Shown here piece after piece: positions 50,880-59,888 of a DNA stretch of 64,000 bases. The stretch's first letter is position 1. Each line of letters begins with the position of its first letter. The DNA comes from JAFMJV01 sp034436555 (GTDB lineage Bacteria; Chloroflexota; Limnocylindria; Limnocylindrales; CSP1-4). The stretch spans positions 19,714-83,713 of the forward strand of contig DAOTUU010000059.1 of NCBI GenBank assembly GCA_034436555.1. Reading direction: 5' to 3'. The position numbers and the translations under genes were made by a program. The notes beneath the pieces were generated by a model. The model worked only from the letters and a program-made list of their open reading frames with translations, was not told where the DNA came from and ran no database searches.

Positions 50880-52574
50880 TCACGACGGCTCTCCGGACCC
50901 GGCGGGGGAGGTCGGAACGCCCGATGGCACCGCCACCGGCCGGGGTCCGCCCGAGACGGTGTAGCCGACCGCCCCGCCGGGCAGCAGCTCCGCGCCCGGC
51001 GGCGGGGACTGGTCGATGACCTCGCCCGCGGGCGCCGCGGGGTGGAAGGCGGTCCTCCGCGTCCCCGGCACGAGGCCGGCCGACTCCAGCGCCGAGAGGG
51101 CCGCGCCCTCGCGCAGGCCCACCAGCGCGGGCACCGCCACCGGCCGGGGTGCAGGACCCGTCGCCAGTGTCGGTCGCGGCTCCGGGGTCCGGGCGGCACC
51201 GCCACCGAGTGCCGCGATGCTGACCACGGCCGCCATGAGCGCGAGCGCGATGATCCCGATCACGACCAGGACCTGCGCCCTCCGCTCCGTCGCTGCCCTG
51301 GCGATCCAACCCGGTCGACGCAGGGTGGCCCCGGGCCGGACGGCCGGGGCGTCGAGGGCAGCCGGGGCGGCCGCGGCATCGAGGGCGTTCGGGATTGGCG
51401 GGGCCGCCGAGCCATGATCCCCGAGCCCATGGTCCGGTTTCTCGGGCGCGCCGCCACCGGTCCCGCGCACCTCATCCGCGGTACCCGCCCGGATCCGACT
51501 CGGGACGGTCGCGAGGTCCTGCCGAGCCGAGAAGGCAGCGCCCAGCGCCATCGCGTGCTTCGGATGCGCGTCGAGGGCGACCGGTCGGCCCGTCGCCTCG
51601 CGGACCATCTCGGCCACCAGGGGGATCCGCGAGCTGCCGCCCACGAGCAGGATCCGGTCGAGCGCGCCGATGTCGAGTCCGGCGCTGCCCACGGCGCGCG
51701 CGAGGGTCGCGATCGTCTCGAGGATCCGGGGGCGGATCATGCCCTCGAACTCGGCCCTCGTGAGGCGGACCTCGGTGGACACGCCCGGGAGGGGGACCGC
51801 GATCGTCGCGTCCGTGTCCGACGACAGCGCCTCCTTCGCCCGACGGCACTCCTCGCGCAGGCGGGCGAGCGCCGGCAGCATCCCCGGATCGCGCGGGTCC
51901 GGCTCGAGTCGCGCCTCCCGCAGGCAGTCGAGCACATGCCGGAACACCGCCTCGTCGAAGTCGCTGCCACCCAGGCGCTCCATGCCCTCCGGACGCCCGA
52001 TGGGCGCGTATCCATCGGCGTTCGTGCGCAGCACCGAGGCGTCGAAGGTGCCGCCACCGAGGTCGTAGACAGCCACCGCCGCCCCGATGGGGACCCGCTC
52101 CTCGATGGCATAGTGGAGCGCGGCCGCCTCGGGTTCGGTGATCAGGGACACCTCCCCCACGTCCGCCAGGCGCGCGGCCTGCTGGAGCAGGTCGATCTTG
52201 TAGGCGCTGTAGCTCGCCGGGTGACACACCACGATCGACGCCGGGGATTCCCCCAGCTGCTCGGAGACCCGGGCGACGATGGCGCTCAGCAGATGCGCCA
52301 GCAGGGCCTCCGCGCCGTAGGGCGTCCCTCCCAGGATGATGGGCGTGGGGTCGCCCAGGCGACGCTTGAACTCACGGGCGGTCCGGGTCGGCTCAGCGAG
52401 CGCCCGCCGTTCGGCGGCATCTCCGACCAGGACCTCGCCATCCGCGCGCAGGACCACGACCGACGGCATGGACGCGGTCCGCTGCCCGAGCTGGAAGATC
52501 TCGGGCCGCCCGCTGCGCATGGTCGCCGCGGCCGAGTAGCTCGTCCCCAGGTCGACCCCGAGCGAGTAGGCCAT
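50880..52574 (-). CDS. Hsp70 ATPase-domain protein fused to a membrane helix and PASTA domain
   Basis: 564 residues. N-terminal Hsp70/actin-type ATPase: 'LGVDLGTSYSAAATM', 'ITEPEAAALHYAIEE', 'AVYDLGGGTFDASVLR' and 'ILLVGGSSRIPLVAEMV', ending near residue 370. No Hsp70 substrate-binding domain follows. Instead there is a low-complexity linker, one membrane helix (about 433-460) and an outward PASTA-type domain (about 479-543: 'VAVPALVGLREGAALSALESAGLVPG'). PASTA domains bind peptidoglycan or muropeptides in PknB-type kinases. It sits upstream of one dynamin-like GTPase and divergent from another. It could couple wall status to membrane remodelling; this is inference. The ATG has a GGGGGACGG site. 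Confidence 0.88.
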   Translation of the reverse strand: MAYSLGVDLGTSYSAAATMRSGRPEIFQLGQRTASMPSVVVLRADGEVLVGDAAERRALAEPTRTAREFKRRLGDPTPIILGGTPYGAEALLAHLLSAIVARVSEQLGESPASIVVCHPASYSAYKIDLLQQAARLADVGEVSLITEPEAAALHYAIEERVPIGAAVAVYDLGGGTFDASVLRTNADGYAPIGRPEGMERLGGSDFDEAVFRHVLDCLREARLEPDPRDPGMLPALARLREECRRAKEALSSDTDATIAVPLPGVSTEVRLTRAEFEGMIRPRILETIATLARAVGSAGLDIGALDRILLVGGSSRIPLVAEMVREATGRPVALDAHPKHAMALGAAFSARQDLATVPSRIRAGTADEVRGTGGGAPEKPDHGLGDHGSAAPPIPNALDAAAAPAALDAPAVRPGATLRRPGWIARAATERRAQVLVVIGIIALALMAAVVSIAALGGGAARTPEPRPTLATGPAPRPVAVPALVGLREGAALSALESAGLVPGTRRTAFHPAAPAGEVIDQSPPPGAELLPGGAVGYTVSGGPRPVAVPSGVPTSPAGSGEPS

Positions 52575-52773
52575 CCGTCCCCCATCGGCAGCGCCCAGGC
52601 GCGCTCTCCCCGGGTGCCGGACCCCGAGTCTAGCGCGACCGACGGCGTGATGACGGCCACATGATGCCGGTGCGCGGACGGATGTCTGAGCCGGTGCCGC
52701 AGCCGGTGGCGACCCCATCCCCCATCCTGGGTCGCTACACTCGGTCGCAGCGACCGCAGGGGGCCACGATCGG
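52575..52773. promoter_or_regulatory. Divergent promoters of the Hsp70-dynamin module
   Basis: On the minus strand TAGACT (52627-52632) lies about 50 bases before the Hsp70 start, and on the plus strand TACACT (52736-52741) lies 32 bases before the second GTPase start. No -35 box is compelling for either. The arrangement allows both arms to be switched together. Confidence 0.4.
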
Positions 52774-54801
52774 ATGGACGACGGCGCCAGGAGACATGGT
52801 ACGTCGGCGGGCGTCCTCGACGGGGCCGTGCCCGAGGACGTCGGAGTGTCGCTTCGGAGGCGCGTGACGGCGCACGGGCGCGACGACCTGCTGGTGCGCC
52901 TGGATGAGGTGATGTGGCGCGCGGACCGCGCGGAGACCCTCGTCTGCGTGGTCGGCGAGTTCAAGAAGGGCAAGAGCGCCCTGGTCAACGCGATCCTGGG
53001 CGAGACCGCCTGTCCCGTCGATGACGACCTGGCGACAGCGGCGGTCACCGTCGTGAGGCACGACCGCGCGCCGAGCCTGACGGTCCGTCGCCGCTCGGAC
53101 GGCGGGGTCGTGACCGAGGCCGCGGGTCCCGGCGAGGTGACACGCTGGGTGGTCGAGCGTGAGGACCGCGGCCGACCCGACGACGTGGTGCTCGCGGAGG
53201 TCGGCCTGCGTCACGACCTGCTGGAGCGTGGCATCGCGCTCGTGGACACGCCGGGTGTCGGAGGGCTCGACGCGGCGCACGCCGTCGCCACCCTGGCGTT
53301 CCTGCCCATCGCGGATGTCATCGTGTTCGTGACCGATGCCTCCGCGGAGCTGACGAGATCCGAGCTCGCCTTCCTCTCCCGGGCGGTCCAGGCCGGGCCA
53401 CCTGTCCTCGTCGTGGTCACCAAGATCGACATGTATCCGGACTGGCGACGCATCGTCACGCTGGATCGGGACCACCTGCGCGCCGCGGGCATGCACCTGG
53501 AGCCCTGCGCCGTCAGTTCCGTCCTCGGCGAGGTCGCGCGCCGTGGCGACGGGACGCTCTCGGATGCCAGCGGCGTGCCGGCCCTCACCCAGCTCCTGCT
53601 CGAGGCCGTGGGTCAGGCGGCTGACCGGCCCGGCCGGGCGGGTGGGGCTGCCGCCGCGGCCGAGGTCGCGGCGATCATCGACCTGGTGCGGGAGCCGCTG
53701 GCCATCGAGCTCGCGGCCATCGAGCATCCGGAGCACGCCCGAGGCATCGTCCGACGCCTCGACGACGTCAGGGACCGCCTGGCGGAGCTGTCCGCGGCCG
53801 ATTCGCACTGGGCGTCCCAGCTCGATGCAGGCTTCGAGGACCTGAGGGGCCGGGTCGGCTTCACGTTCCAGGCGGGCCTCCGCCAGTGCCTGCGAGATGC
53901 CCGGGACGAGGTGGACCGGGTCGACCCCGCAGGCTCCTGGCCGGAGCTCGGCGGGCGCTTCCAGGCGTCGGTCGCCGCGGTCGTCCGGGACGCCTTCATG
54001 GCCGTGACCGATGGAGCGACCCGTGTCGCGGCGGGCATCTCGGATGCGCTCTCTGACACCGAGGCGCTCCCGAAGGCGGCGGACGCCGCCTCTGGCCGCT
54101 TCGACGTCGCGTCACTCTGGGTGGCGCAGCCCGGTCTCGGCTCGCGATGTCCGGCCGGACCACTCGGCCAGGTCGGGGCGTACGCGGGCGCCACGCTGTT
54201 CGCCGCATCGCTGGGCACCGTGGGCCTCGAGATGGTGGGCCTGCTCGGATCGCTGCTGGGGGCCGCCATCGTGGGACCGGCCGTCGTCGGCGTGGCGCTG
54301 GCGCGCGGCGGGAAGCAGATCGTCGATGCGCGCCATCGAGCGCTCGCCGATCGACGGCGAGACGCTGGCGCATTCCTGGCCGACTTCATCGATGACGTCC
54401 GATTCGAGGTGGACGGGCGACTCGTGGCGCTGCTGGGCGACCTGCAGCAGCAGCTTCGGTCGCACTATGCGCGGCGCATCCGGGAGCTTCGGCTGACCAA
54501 CGAGCACGCGATGCAGTCGCTGGAGCGAACCGAGATGCAGGAGCACGAGTGCCGGCGTGCCCGGATCGAGACCCTGCGCGCCGAGATCGGGGAACTGGAG
54601 GCGCTCGTCGCCCGCGTGACGGGCGGCAATCCAGGGGGCGCGTCCGACCCTCCTCGCGACCGGCCGGTCCCGTCGAGCTACGAAGCGGCCGATGTCAGGG
54701 AGGCGCCCGGTGTCAGGCCGCCCCCGCCTCGAGCAGGGCCGCGGCCAGGGCGATCGCGTGGTCGCGCGTCGCGACCTCGTCGGGGGCGGCCAGGAACGTG
54801 A
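52774..54801 (+). CDS. Dynamin-like GTPase with hydrophobic membrane segment
   Basis: 675 residues. GTPase motifs: P-loop GEFKKGKS (61-68), switch II 'LVDTPGVGG' (157-165) and G4 TKID (216-219), all intact. The rest is helical, with a hydrophobic stretch of about 45 residues (466-510) that could form two membrane helices or a paddle, and a charged coiled-coil end ('RRIRELRLTNEHAMQSLERTEMQEHECRRARIETLRAEIGELEALV'). The last 90 bases code for an Arg/Pro tail and overlap the end of a convergent gene, so the real C-terminus may be near residue 645. Divergent from the Hsp70-PASTA gene. Likely membrane remodelling; partner unknown. Confidence 0.83.
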   Translation: MDDGARRHGTSAGVLDGAVPEDVGVSLRRRVTAHGRDDLLVRLDEVMWRADRAETLVCVVGEFKKGKSALVNAILGETACPVDDDLATAAVTVVRHDRAPSLTVRRRSDGGVVTEAAGPGEVTRWVVEREDRGRPDDVVLAEVGLRHDLLERGIALVDTPGVGGLDAAHAVATLAFLPIADVIVFVTDASAELTRSELAFLSRAVQAGPPVLVVVTKIDMYPDWRRIVTLDRDHLRAAGMHLEPCAVSSVLGEVARRGDGTLSDASGVPALTQLLLEAVGQAADRPGRAGGAAAAAEVAAIIDLVREPLAIELAAIEHPEHARGIVRRLDDVRDRLAELSAADSHWASQLDAGFEDLRGRVGFTFQAGLRQCLRDARDEVDRVDPAGSWPELGGRFQASVAAVVRDAFMAVTDGATRVAAGISDALSDTEALPKAADAASGRFDVASLWVAQPGLGSRCPAGPLGQVGAYAGATLFAASLGTVGLEMVGLLGSLLGAAIVGPAVVGVALARGGKQIVDARHRALADRRRDAGAFLADFIDDVRFEVDGRLVALLGDLQQQLRSHYARRIRELRLTNEHAMQSLERTEMQEHECRRARIETLRAEIGELEALVARVTGGNPGGASDPPRDRPVPSSYEAADVREAPGVRPPPPRAGPRPGRSRGRASRPRRGRPGT

Positions 54802-55591
54802 CCGTCACGAGGCCGCCGGCGCCGGTCTCCACGAACAGCCGCCGCTCCTCGGGCACCCAGGCGCCCTTCCGACCGGCCACGTCCACGTCCTCGAACTCCT
54901 TGAACGCGAGACCCGCCACCTCCAGGTCGCCGGTCCCCACGCGGGCCTCCACGTTGACGTAGCTCGGCTGGTCGGCGGACGCGTCGCCGGTGCTCCAGTC
55001 GCAGCTGTCGCCCGTGCCCATCACCTTCCCGATCGGGGCGCCCAGGATCGCCTGCACCGCAGCGCCTCCGAGACGCGCGCAGACGGGCCCCTGCGCATCG
55101 GAGGCGGCGAGCGCCGCGAGCCGGGGAGCCGCGATGGCCGCCGCCGCGACCAGCCAGGCAGCCGGGTCGGCGGTCGCGATGACGCCGTTGATGCGCAGCA
55201 GCCACGGCCCCACCGAGACGATGACGTCACGCGTGCCGACACGGCCGTCGAAGCTCCCGACCGGCACGTCGCGCACGTCACCCGGGATTGCCACGTCCGC
55301 GAGCGAGGGGGGCTTCGGGCCGATGGTGAGGTATGCCCCTGCGTACGGCCGGTCCGGCGGGCTCCCGGCGTAGTTGCAGGCGCCGGGCGTGGCGATGGCC
55401 AGCGTCAGGGTCACGGCGGGATCGATCGCGGACAGCTCGTCGGTGGAGACCAGGGCACACGCATCCTGCGGCAGGCCGACGGCGGCCGACGGGACCGGCG
55501 ACCCCTGGGCCTGGGCGACCCCTGAGGCGGGGGCGACGACCGACGACACCATCGATGCCGCCAGCAACAGCAGGCCGGTCGGGCGGATCAC
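54713..55591 (-). CDS. Secreted protein with two cysteine-containing repeats (DUF3558-like)
   Basis: 292 residues. Signal peptide (about 1-29) and two domains, each starting with a cysteine-helix pattern: 'DACALVSTDELSAIDPAV…CNYAG' and 'PVCARLGGAAVQAILG…SCDWSTG'. This resembles the DUF3558-type secreted proteins of actinobacteria and relatives. GTG start overlaps the stop of the preceding paralogue-like gene in GTGA. Its 3' end overlaps the convergent GTPase gene by 89 bases. Function unknown. Confidence 0.65.
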   Translation of the reverse strand: MIRPTGLLLLAASMVSSVVAPASGVAQAQGSPVPSAAVGLPQDACALVSTDELSAIDPAVTLTLAIATPGACNYAGSPPDRPYAGAYLTIGPKPPSLADVAIPGDVRDVPVGSFDGRVGTRDVIVSVGPWLLRINGVIATADPAAWLVAAAAIAAPRLAALAASDAQGPVCARLGGAAVQAILGAPIGKVMGTGDSCDWSTGDASADQPSYVNVEARVGTGDLEVAGLAFKEFEDVDVAGRKGAWVPEERRLFVETGAGGLVTVTFLAAPDEVATRDHAIALAAALLEAGAA

Positions 55592-56490
55592 GGGGTGGGC
55601 TCCCGCAGCGACTGCACGAACGCCTCCGAGCCGAAGGCATACACGGCCGCATCCCCCAGGACGAACGCGAACACGGGCGGCTGGGTCTCGATGCGCGTGA
55701 CCTGTCGTCCGCCGATGTCCACGAGGGAGACCGGGGCGGCGGCCGCGCCAGGCATGATCGCATTGAGCAGCAGCATCACCAGTGCCGATGGATCCACGCC
55801 AGGCACATGCGCCAGGTACACGCCGCCGCCGGATCCGTCCGACCCGGTCACCAGCACCAGGTCGGTCGTCGTCCGGCCCTGCGTGGCGAGCAGTCCCTGG
55901 AGCGCCTGGCGCTCCGGCGTGCCGAGATCGCCGACCGGCACCAGATACCAGCCCGGGACCGCCGCGATCGTGTCGGGCGCGACGGCGGACGGCAGCAGCG
56001 CCGTGAGCTGCTCCACCACGGCCGGGTCGGGACCTGGCGGGATCCGGGGGATGATGAGCTCCGCGAGGCCGGACATGAGCGCCAGCATCTCCGCCCCCGT
56101 GTCCGCGCTGCCCCAGCCGTTCATGAACACGACCGACCGGTTCGCCGGCACGGCGAGATTGCCGCTGCTCTCCTGGAACCAGCCCGGACCACCCGCCACC
56201 GTCACCGCCTCGCCCTCGCCGAAGCCGTCGACCCCCTCCGCGAGGTCGGTGTCGGTCATCACCGAGATCGTCAGGTTGAAGGCACCGTCAAAGCTGCAGT
56301 AGTACCCGGACGAGTTGTCGGCGAGCACCAGGTTCGCGCCCGTGAAGATCGCGTTCGCCTCGTCCGCGGTGACCATCGCGCAGGCTGGTCCGACGCCAGG
56401 ATCCTGGGCGGACGCTCCCGGCGCGGTCGCGAGGCTCGCCGCGAGCACCGCGACCGACGACAGCGTCGCGGCCGATCGCAGGGAGCGCAT
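55588..56490 (-). CDS. Secreted protein of unknown function, partner of the next gene
   Basis: 300 residues with a signal peptide (about 1-28: …VAVLAASLATAPGASAQ). The mature part begins 'GPACAMVTADEANAIFTGANL…YYCSFDG', the same cysteine-helix-cysteine layout as both domains of the following gene, so this is probably a diverged paralogue. The C-terminal half adds a different alpha/beta region. GTGA coupling to the next gene means both are made together. No catalytic motif. Confidence 0.62.
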   Translation of the reverse strand: MRSLRSAATLSSVAVLAASLATAPGASAQDPGVGPACAMVTADEANAIFTGANLVLADNSSGYYCSFDGAFNLTISVMTDTDLAEGVDGFGEGEAVTVAGGPGWFQESSGNLAVPANRSVVFMNGWGSADTGAEMLALMSGLAELIIPRIPPGPDPAVVEQLTALLPSAVAPDTIAAVPGWYLVPVGDLGTPERQALQGLLATQGRTTTDLVLVTGSDGSGGGVYLAHVPGVDPSALVMLLLNAIMPGAAAAPVSLVDIGGRQVTRIETQPPVFAFVLGDAAVYAFGSEAFVQSLREPTP

Positions 56491-56647
56491 GATGGTGGCC
56501 CTCGATGGGGCGGCAAGGGGGAATACCGCCGCTGGGCGCTGAGTATCGACATCGTGAGTCGCGCCCGCAAGCCCGATTCCAGGTCCAGGGCGGAGGGTGG
56601 TGACGGCGGGGCGGGCGGCCCGCCAGGGTCACTCGCCGGCTGGCGGT

Positions 56648-58312
56648 CTACGGCCGATCGCGTGACTCGCTGGTCGGCACCAGGTACCCGTCAGCGACTC
56701 TGGCACCCTGCGCGGACCCATCACCCGGCGCGTCGACGCTCACCCGCCCGCCGCTCTCGAGCGTCGCGACCACAGGCAGGTACTCGATGCCCTTGTCCGT
56801 GATGATCCAGATCAGGAAGCGCTCGCCCTGGATGAGCGTCGCGCCGGCCGGCTTCCGCCTCGCCGGATCGTCCGGGTCGACCGACGCCACCACGGGTTCG
56901 CCCCGCGGCGTCGCGCTGAGCTCGAGCGTCGTGTCCGCCCCTGCGCGCATCTCGAAGGGCCGGCTCTTGGCCGGCCTGTGGTCGTTGCCGGTCTTCCTGT
57001 CCGTCCTCACGTTCACCGCGAACACGCCCGGCACGCCGATGATCGGCTGCGCGAAGCCGAGCACGATCACCGTGGCGTCGACGGGGTCACCCTTGGGTCT
57101 CCGGGTCGCGCACACCCTCGCCGGGCCCGTCATCACGTCGCGCACGTCGCGGGCACATCCCGTGCTGGAGAGCGACCGCAGGACAGCCGCCGGGAGGCCC
57201 AGTCGCACGGTCGCGTAGGAGGTGATGTCCATGCCATCGCCGGCCGTCCCGTCCTCCAGCCGGGAATCGCCGATGGGGTCCCGATGGCCCTGGCGGAACA
57301 AGGCGTCGCAGGCTTCGCCCGGGCAGATTCCCGCGTCACCCAGCGCCGTTCGTATCTCGGGAGGGAATGCCGAACACCACACCTGCGCGTGGACGACGGC
57401 GCGGGGGTCGAGGACGTGGGCGGACAACACGTAGCCGCCCGCATCTCGACAGTCGGCCTGCAACTCCGCCACCGGGACGCGTCCGGCGCCCGAGACCGGC
57501 AGGTTCCGCGCCGTGGCCGGCAGCGGTGGGCTCATGTGGTCGGGCGTGAGATAGACCTGACCGATCGTCGGCTGACCGACCGGAAGCTGCTCGACCGGGT
57601 CGGCCATCACGAGGACCGTGACCGTGTCGCCGAGGTGTGCGTACACCTCCGCTGGGTCGGCCTCGAAGCGGACGCCGACGGCGATCGCAGGCGGTGGGCC
57701 CTGTCCCGCGATCGGAAACGGCCCGGTCGCGCGCGCTCCCTCGTGGGCGTCGTTCGTGATGGCGAATTCCGTCGCGCTCGCGGGGACCTCCAGCATCCCC
57801 TCGACGCGACCGTCGCTCACCATCACCGCAGCGGCCGCCGAATCGCCACCGACGTCGACCGCGATCAGCACCGGCCCCCCGGGACCTCCGCCCAGCGCGA
57901 GGACCCGCGTGGGGGCCGCGCCAGAGGGGTCGAGCACGGTCAGCCTCCAGATGGGGCAGGCCGACGCGCAGGTGAACGCGCTCGACGGCCCCGGAGCGGA
58001 GAACGCCAGGCGTTCGCTCCCGGGCGTGAACGGGACATCCGACTCGACCTGGATTCCGCCACCACCCTCGACCGGAGGGGTGGGGGTCGCCAGGTCGGCC
58101 CCGCTCAGCCAGCTGAGCCCCTCGCCTCCGTCCCACCAATCGGCGCCGCCGCGCGAGAACGTGGGGTAGCACCACTGCGTCGGATCGGCCTGACATGGCC
58201 CGCCCGGCACCGGGACTCCCCCGTCCTGCGCCGTGACCGGCGGCACGCGGCCGGGTGCAGCCAGCGCCATCGCCAGCGCCACGACCATGGAAGAACGACG
58301 CAGTCCGCGCAT
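56648..58312 (-). CDS. Large secreted protein of unknown function, cysteine-rich in the middle
   Basis: 554 residues from ATG 58312, chosen for a GGGAGG site and for the signal peptide just after it ('RRSSMVVALAMALAAPGRVPPVTAQ'). The mature protein has an N-terminal module with a Trp/Gly-rich patch ('CYPTFSRGGADWWDGGEGLSW') and a pair of beta-like domains. A cysteine-rich central block follows ('ELQADCRDAGGYVL', 'AQVWCSAFPPEIRTALGDAGICPGEACDALF', 'SSTGCARDV'), which suggests several disulfides. No family recognised. It is convergent to nothing and divergent from the membrane protein at 58571. Confidence 0.65.
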   Translation of the reverse strand: MRGLRRSSMVVALAMALAAPGRVPPVTAQDGGVPVPGGPCQADPTQWCYPTFSRGGADWWDGGEGLSWLSGADLATPTPPVEGGGGIQVESDVPFTPGSERLAFSAPGPSSAFTCASACPIWRLTVLDPSGAAPTRVLALGGGPGGPVLIAVDVGGDSAAAAVMVSDGRVEGMLEVPASATEFAITNDAHEGARATGPFPIAGQGPPPAIAVGVRFEADPAEVYAHLGDTVTVLVMADPVEQLPVGQPTIGQVYLTPDHMSPPLPATARNLPVSGAGRVPVAELQADCRDAGGYVLSAHVLDPRAVVHAQVWCSAFPPEIRTALGDAGICPGEACDALFRQGHRDPIGDSRLEDGTAGDGMDITSYATVRLGLPAAVLRSLSSTGCARDVRDVMTGPARVCATRRPKGDPVDATVIVLGFAQPIIGVPGVFAVNVRTDRKTGNDHRPAKSRPFEMRAGADTTLELSATPRGEPVVASVDPDDPARRKPAGATLIQGERFLIWIITDKGIEYLPVVATLESGGRVSVDAPGDGSAQGARVADGYLVPTSESRDRP

Positions 58313-58570
58313 CGATGCCCCTCCCGCGACCGCCGAACGCTCCGACACCGTCTCGTGTCATCGCCCGCGACGGTACGCCTGGCCACCCTCCCATGCAAGG
58401 GGTCGTCGTGCCTGGATCGGCGAGCGCAGGGCACACAGCATCCTCGAACACTCGCTGGCTGTGATCGGACGGTGATCCACCACCCGCCGCTCCGGAGCGA
58501 TATGCGGCCGGGTAGCATGACCCCGATCGCTCGAGGAGGGTCGTGCGACGGTGTTTCGGAGGTGCGCTCC

Positions 58571-59611
58571 ATGACGCCCGGGACTGAATCCGGCGGAAGC
58601 TGGACCGATCGACTCACGGCTCGGATCGACGGCATGCCCGGACCTGCGGGCGTCGCGTACGTCGTCGCGGGACTGGCTGTCTTGCTGATGGTGGCGGGCG
58701 TCGAGTGGATCTTCGGCGAACCGCCGCGGGCGTGGTCCGTCGATGCCCCCCACCTCGCCGTCGGGGTCACCTTCGGCGCGTGGCTCTACCTCATCGGTCG
58801 GTTCAACCGGTCCGCCCGCGACGCGATCGCCGGGCTCGCCCGCGCTGGGCAGCTCCGGCACCCGGAGTCCCAGGCGACCCTCGCCGCGCAGATCACGGCC
58901 GCGCCGCCGTGGCTGACGCTGGTCCTCGGAGCGGTCATCGCGTCCATCGTGGTCGGGCGCATCGCGACACGGCCGGAGGCGCTGGCGCAGATCTCGATCT
59001 CGAGCGCGCCGGTCTCGGTCGTGACGATCGCGCTCGTGCTCGGGACGCTCGCGTTCATCGGTTCGGCATACGCCGTCAAGGTCCTTTCCATCGCGCGCGG
59101 CATCGCCGACGTCCTGGCATCGGAGGCGGTGGTGAGCCTGGACGCGGTCGGCCACCTGTACGCGTTCAGCCGCCTCACCGCGGCGATGTCCATCAGCGTG
59201 GTCGCGACGGCGACGCTGCTGGCCGTGAGCGCGCCGAGCGCGACGGAGGACCCGTGGGGCGTGATCATGCTGGTCACGGCGCTGGCGCTCGCCGCCGCCA
59301 CGTTCGCCGTGCCCCTGAACGGCGTCCACGCGCGCCTCATGGAGGAGAAGGATCGCCTTCTCGCGCGCAACCAGCAGCAGTTCCGCTCGGTGGCCGGGGC
59401 GCTCCACGAGGCCGTCCAGCATGGGGACCTGGAGCGGATGGACCCCCTCCAGAAGGCGATCGCCGGACTCGATGTGGAGATGCGCCTGCTCGCCGCCATC
59501 CCGACGTGGCCGTGGCGCCCGGAGACGCTGCGCTGGGTGGTCGGCGCGCTGATGTTCCCGTTCCTGCTGTTCCTGGTGCAGCAGCTCTTCCAGCGCACGC
59601 TCCTGGCGTGA
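58571..59611 (+). CDS. Integral membrane protein of unknown function
   Basis: 346 residues with about six hydrophobic helices: around 27-47, 55-75, 110-132, 145-170, 200-245 (two) and a final helix near 320-340. A charged cytoplasmic stretch lies between the last two ('RLMEEKDRLLARNQQQFRSVAGALHEAVQHGDLERMDPLQKA'). That middle stretch is a predicted coiled coil. The ATG at 58571 has GGAGG eight bases upstream. A TAGCAT box lies at 58513. No family identified; a sensor or scaffold is possible. Confidence 0.65.
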   Translation: MTPGTESGGSWTDRLTARIDGMPGPAGVAYVVAGLAVLLMVAGVEWIFGEPPRAWSVDAPHLAVGVTFGAWLYLIGRFNRSARDAIAGLARAGQLRHPESQATLAAQITAAPPWLTLVLGAVIASIVVGRIATRPEALAQISISSAPVSVVTIALVLGTLAFIGSAYAVKVLSIARGIADVLASEAVVSLDAVGHLYAFSRLTAAMSISVVATATLLAVSAPSATEDPWGVIMLVTALALAAATFAVPLNGVHARLMEEKDRLLARNQQQFRSVAGALHEAVQHGDLERMDPLQKAIAGLDVEMRLLAAIPTWPWRPETLRWVVGALMFPFLLFLVQQLFQRTLLA

Positions 59612-59875
59612 GGACGGCTCGCCTGGCCTCGGCGGCCTGACCCATCACGGAAGTTCGGATGCTTCCCCCCGCCTACGGGCGGCGCAGCCAGCGTCGCAGG
59701 CGCTCCACCTCGATGCCACACCACGCTGCGACGAGCGCCTTGTTGGGGGGTCTCCCGGGCCGATGATCCGCCGTCGCCGCGTCGCCTGTGGATTCCTGCC
59801 ATGAGCACGAGTCGCATCATGCGGCGCTCGGCGCCGTTCAGGATCCGACGTAAGCCGCAGTGAAGTCGACGGGCC

Positions 59876-59881
59876 TATCAT
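59876..59881 (+). promoter_or_regulatory. -10 box TATCAT, leaderless Uma2 gene
   Basis: TATCAT lies seven bases before the ATG at 59889, and no ribosome site is present. The 277-base gap upstream contains a stray coding-like fragment on the minus strand near its centre but no other signal. Confidence 0.45.
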
Positions 59882-59888
59882 CGGTGCC

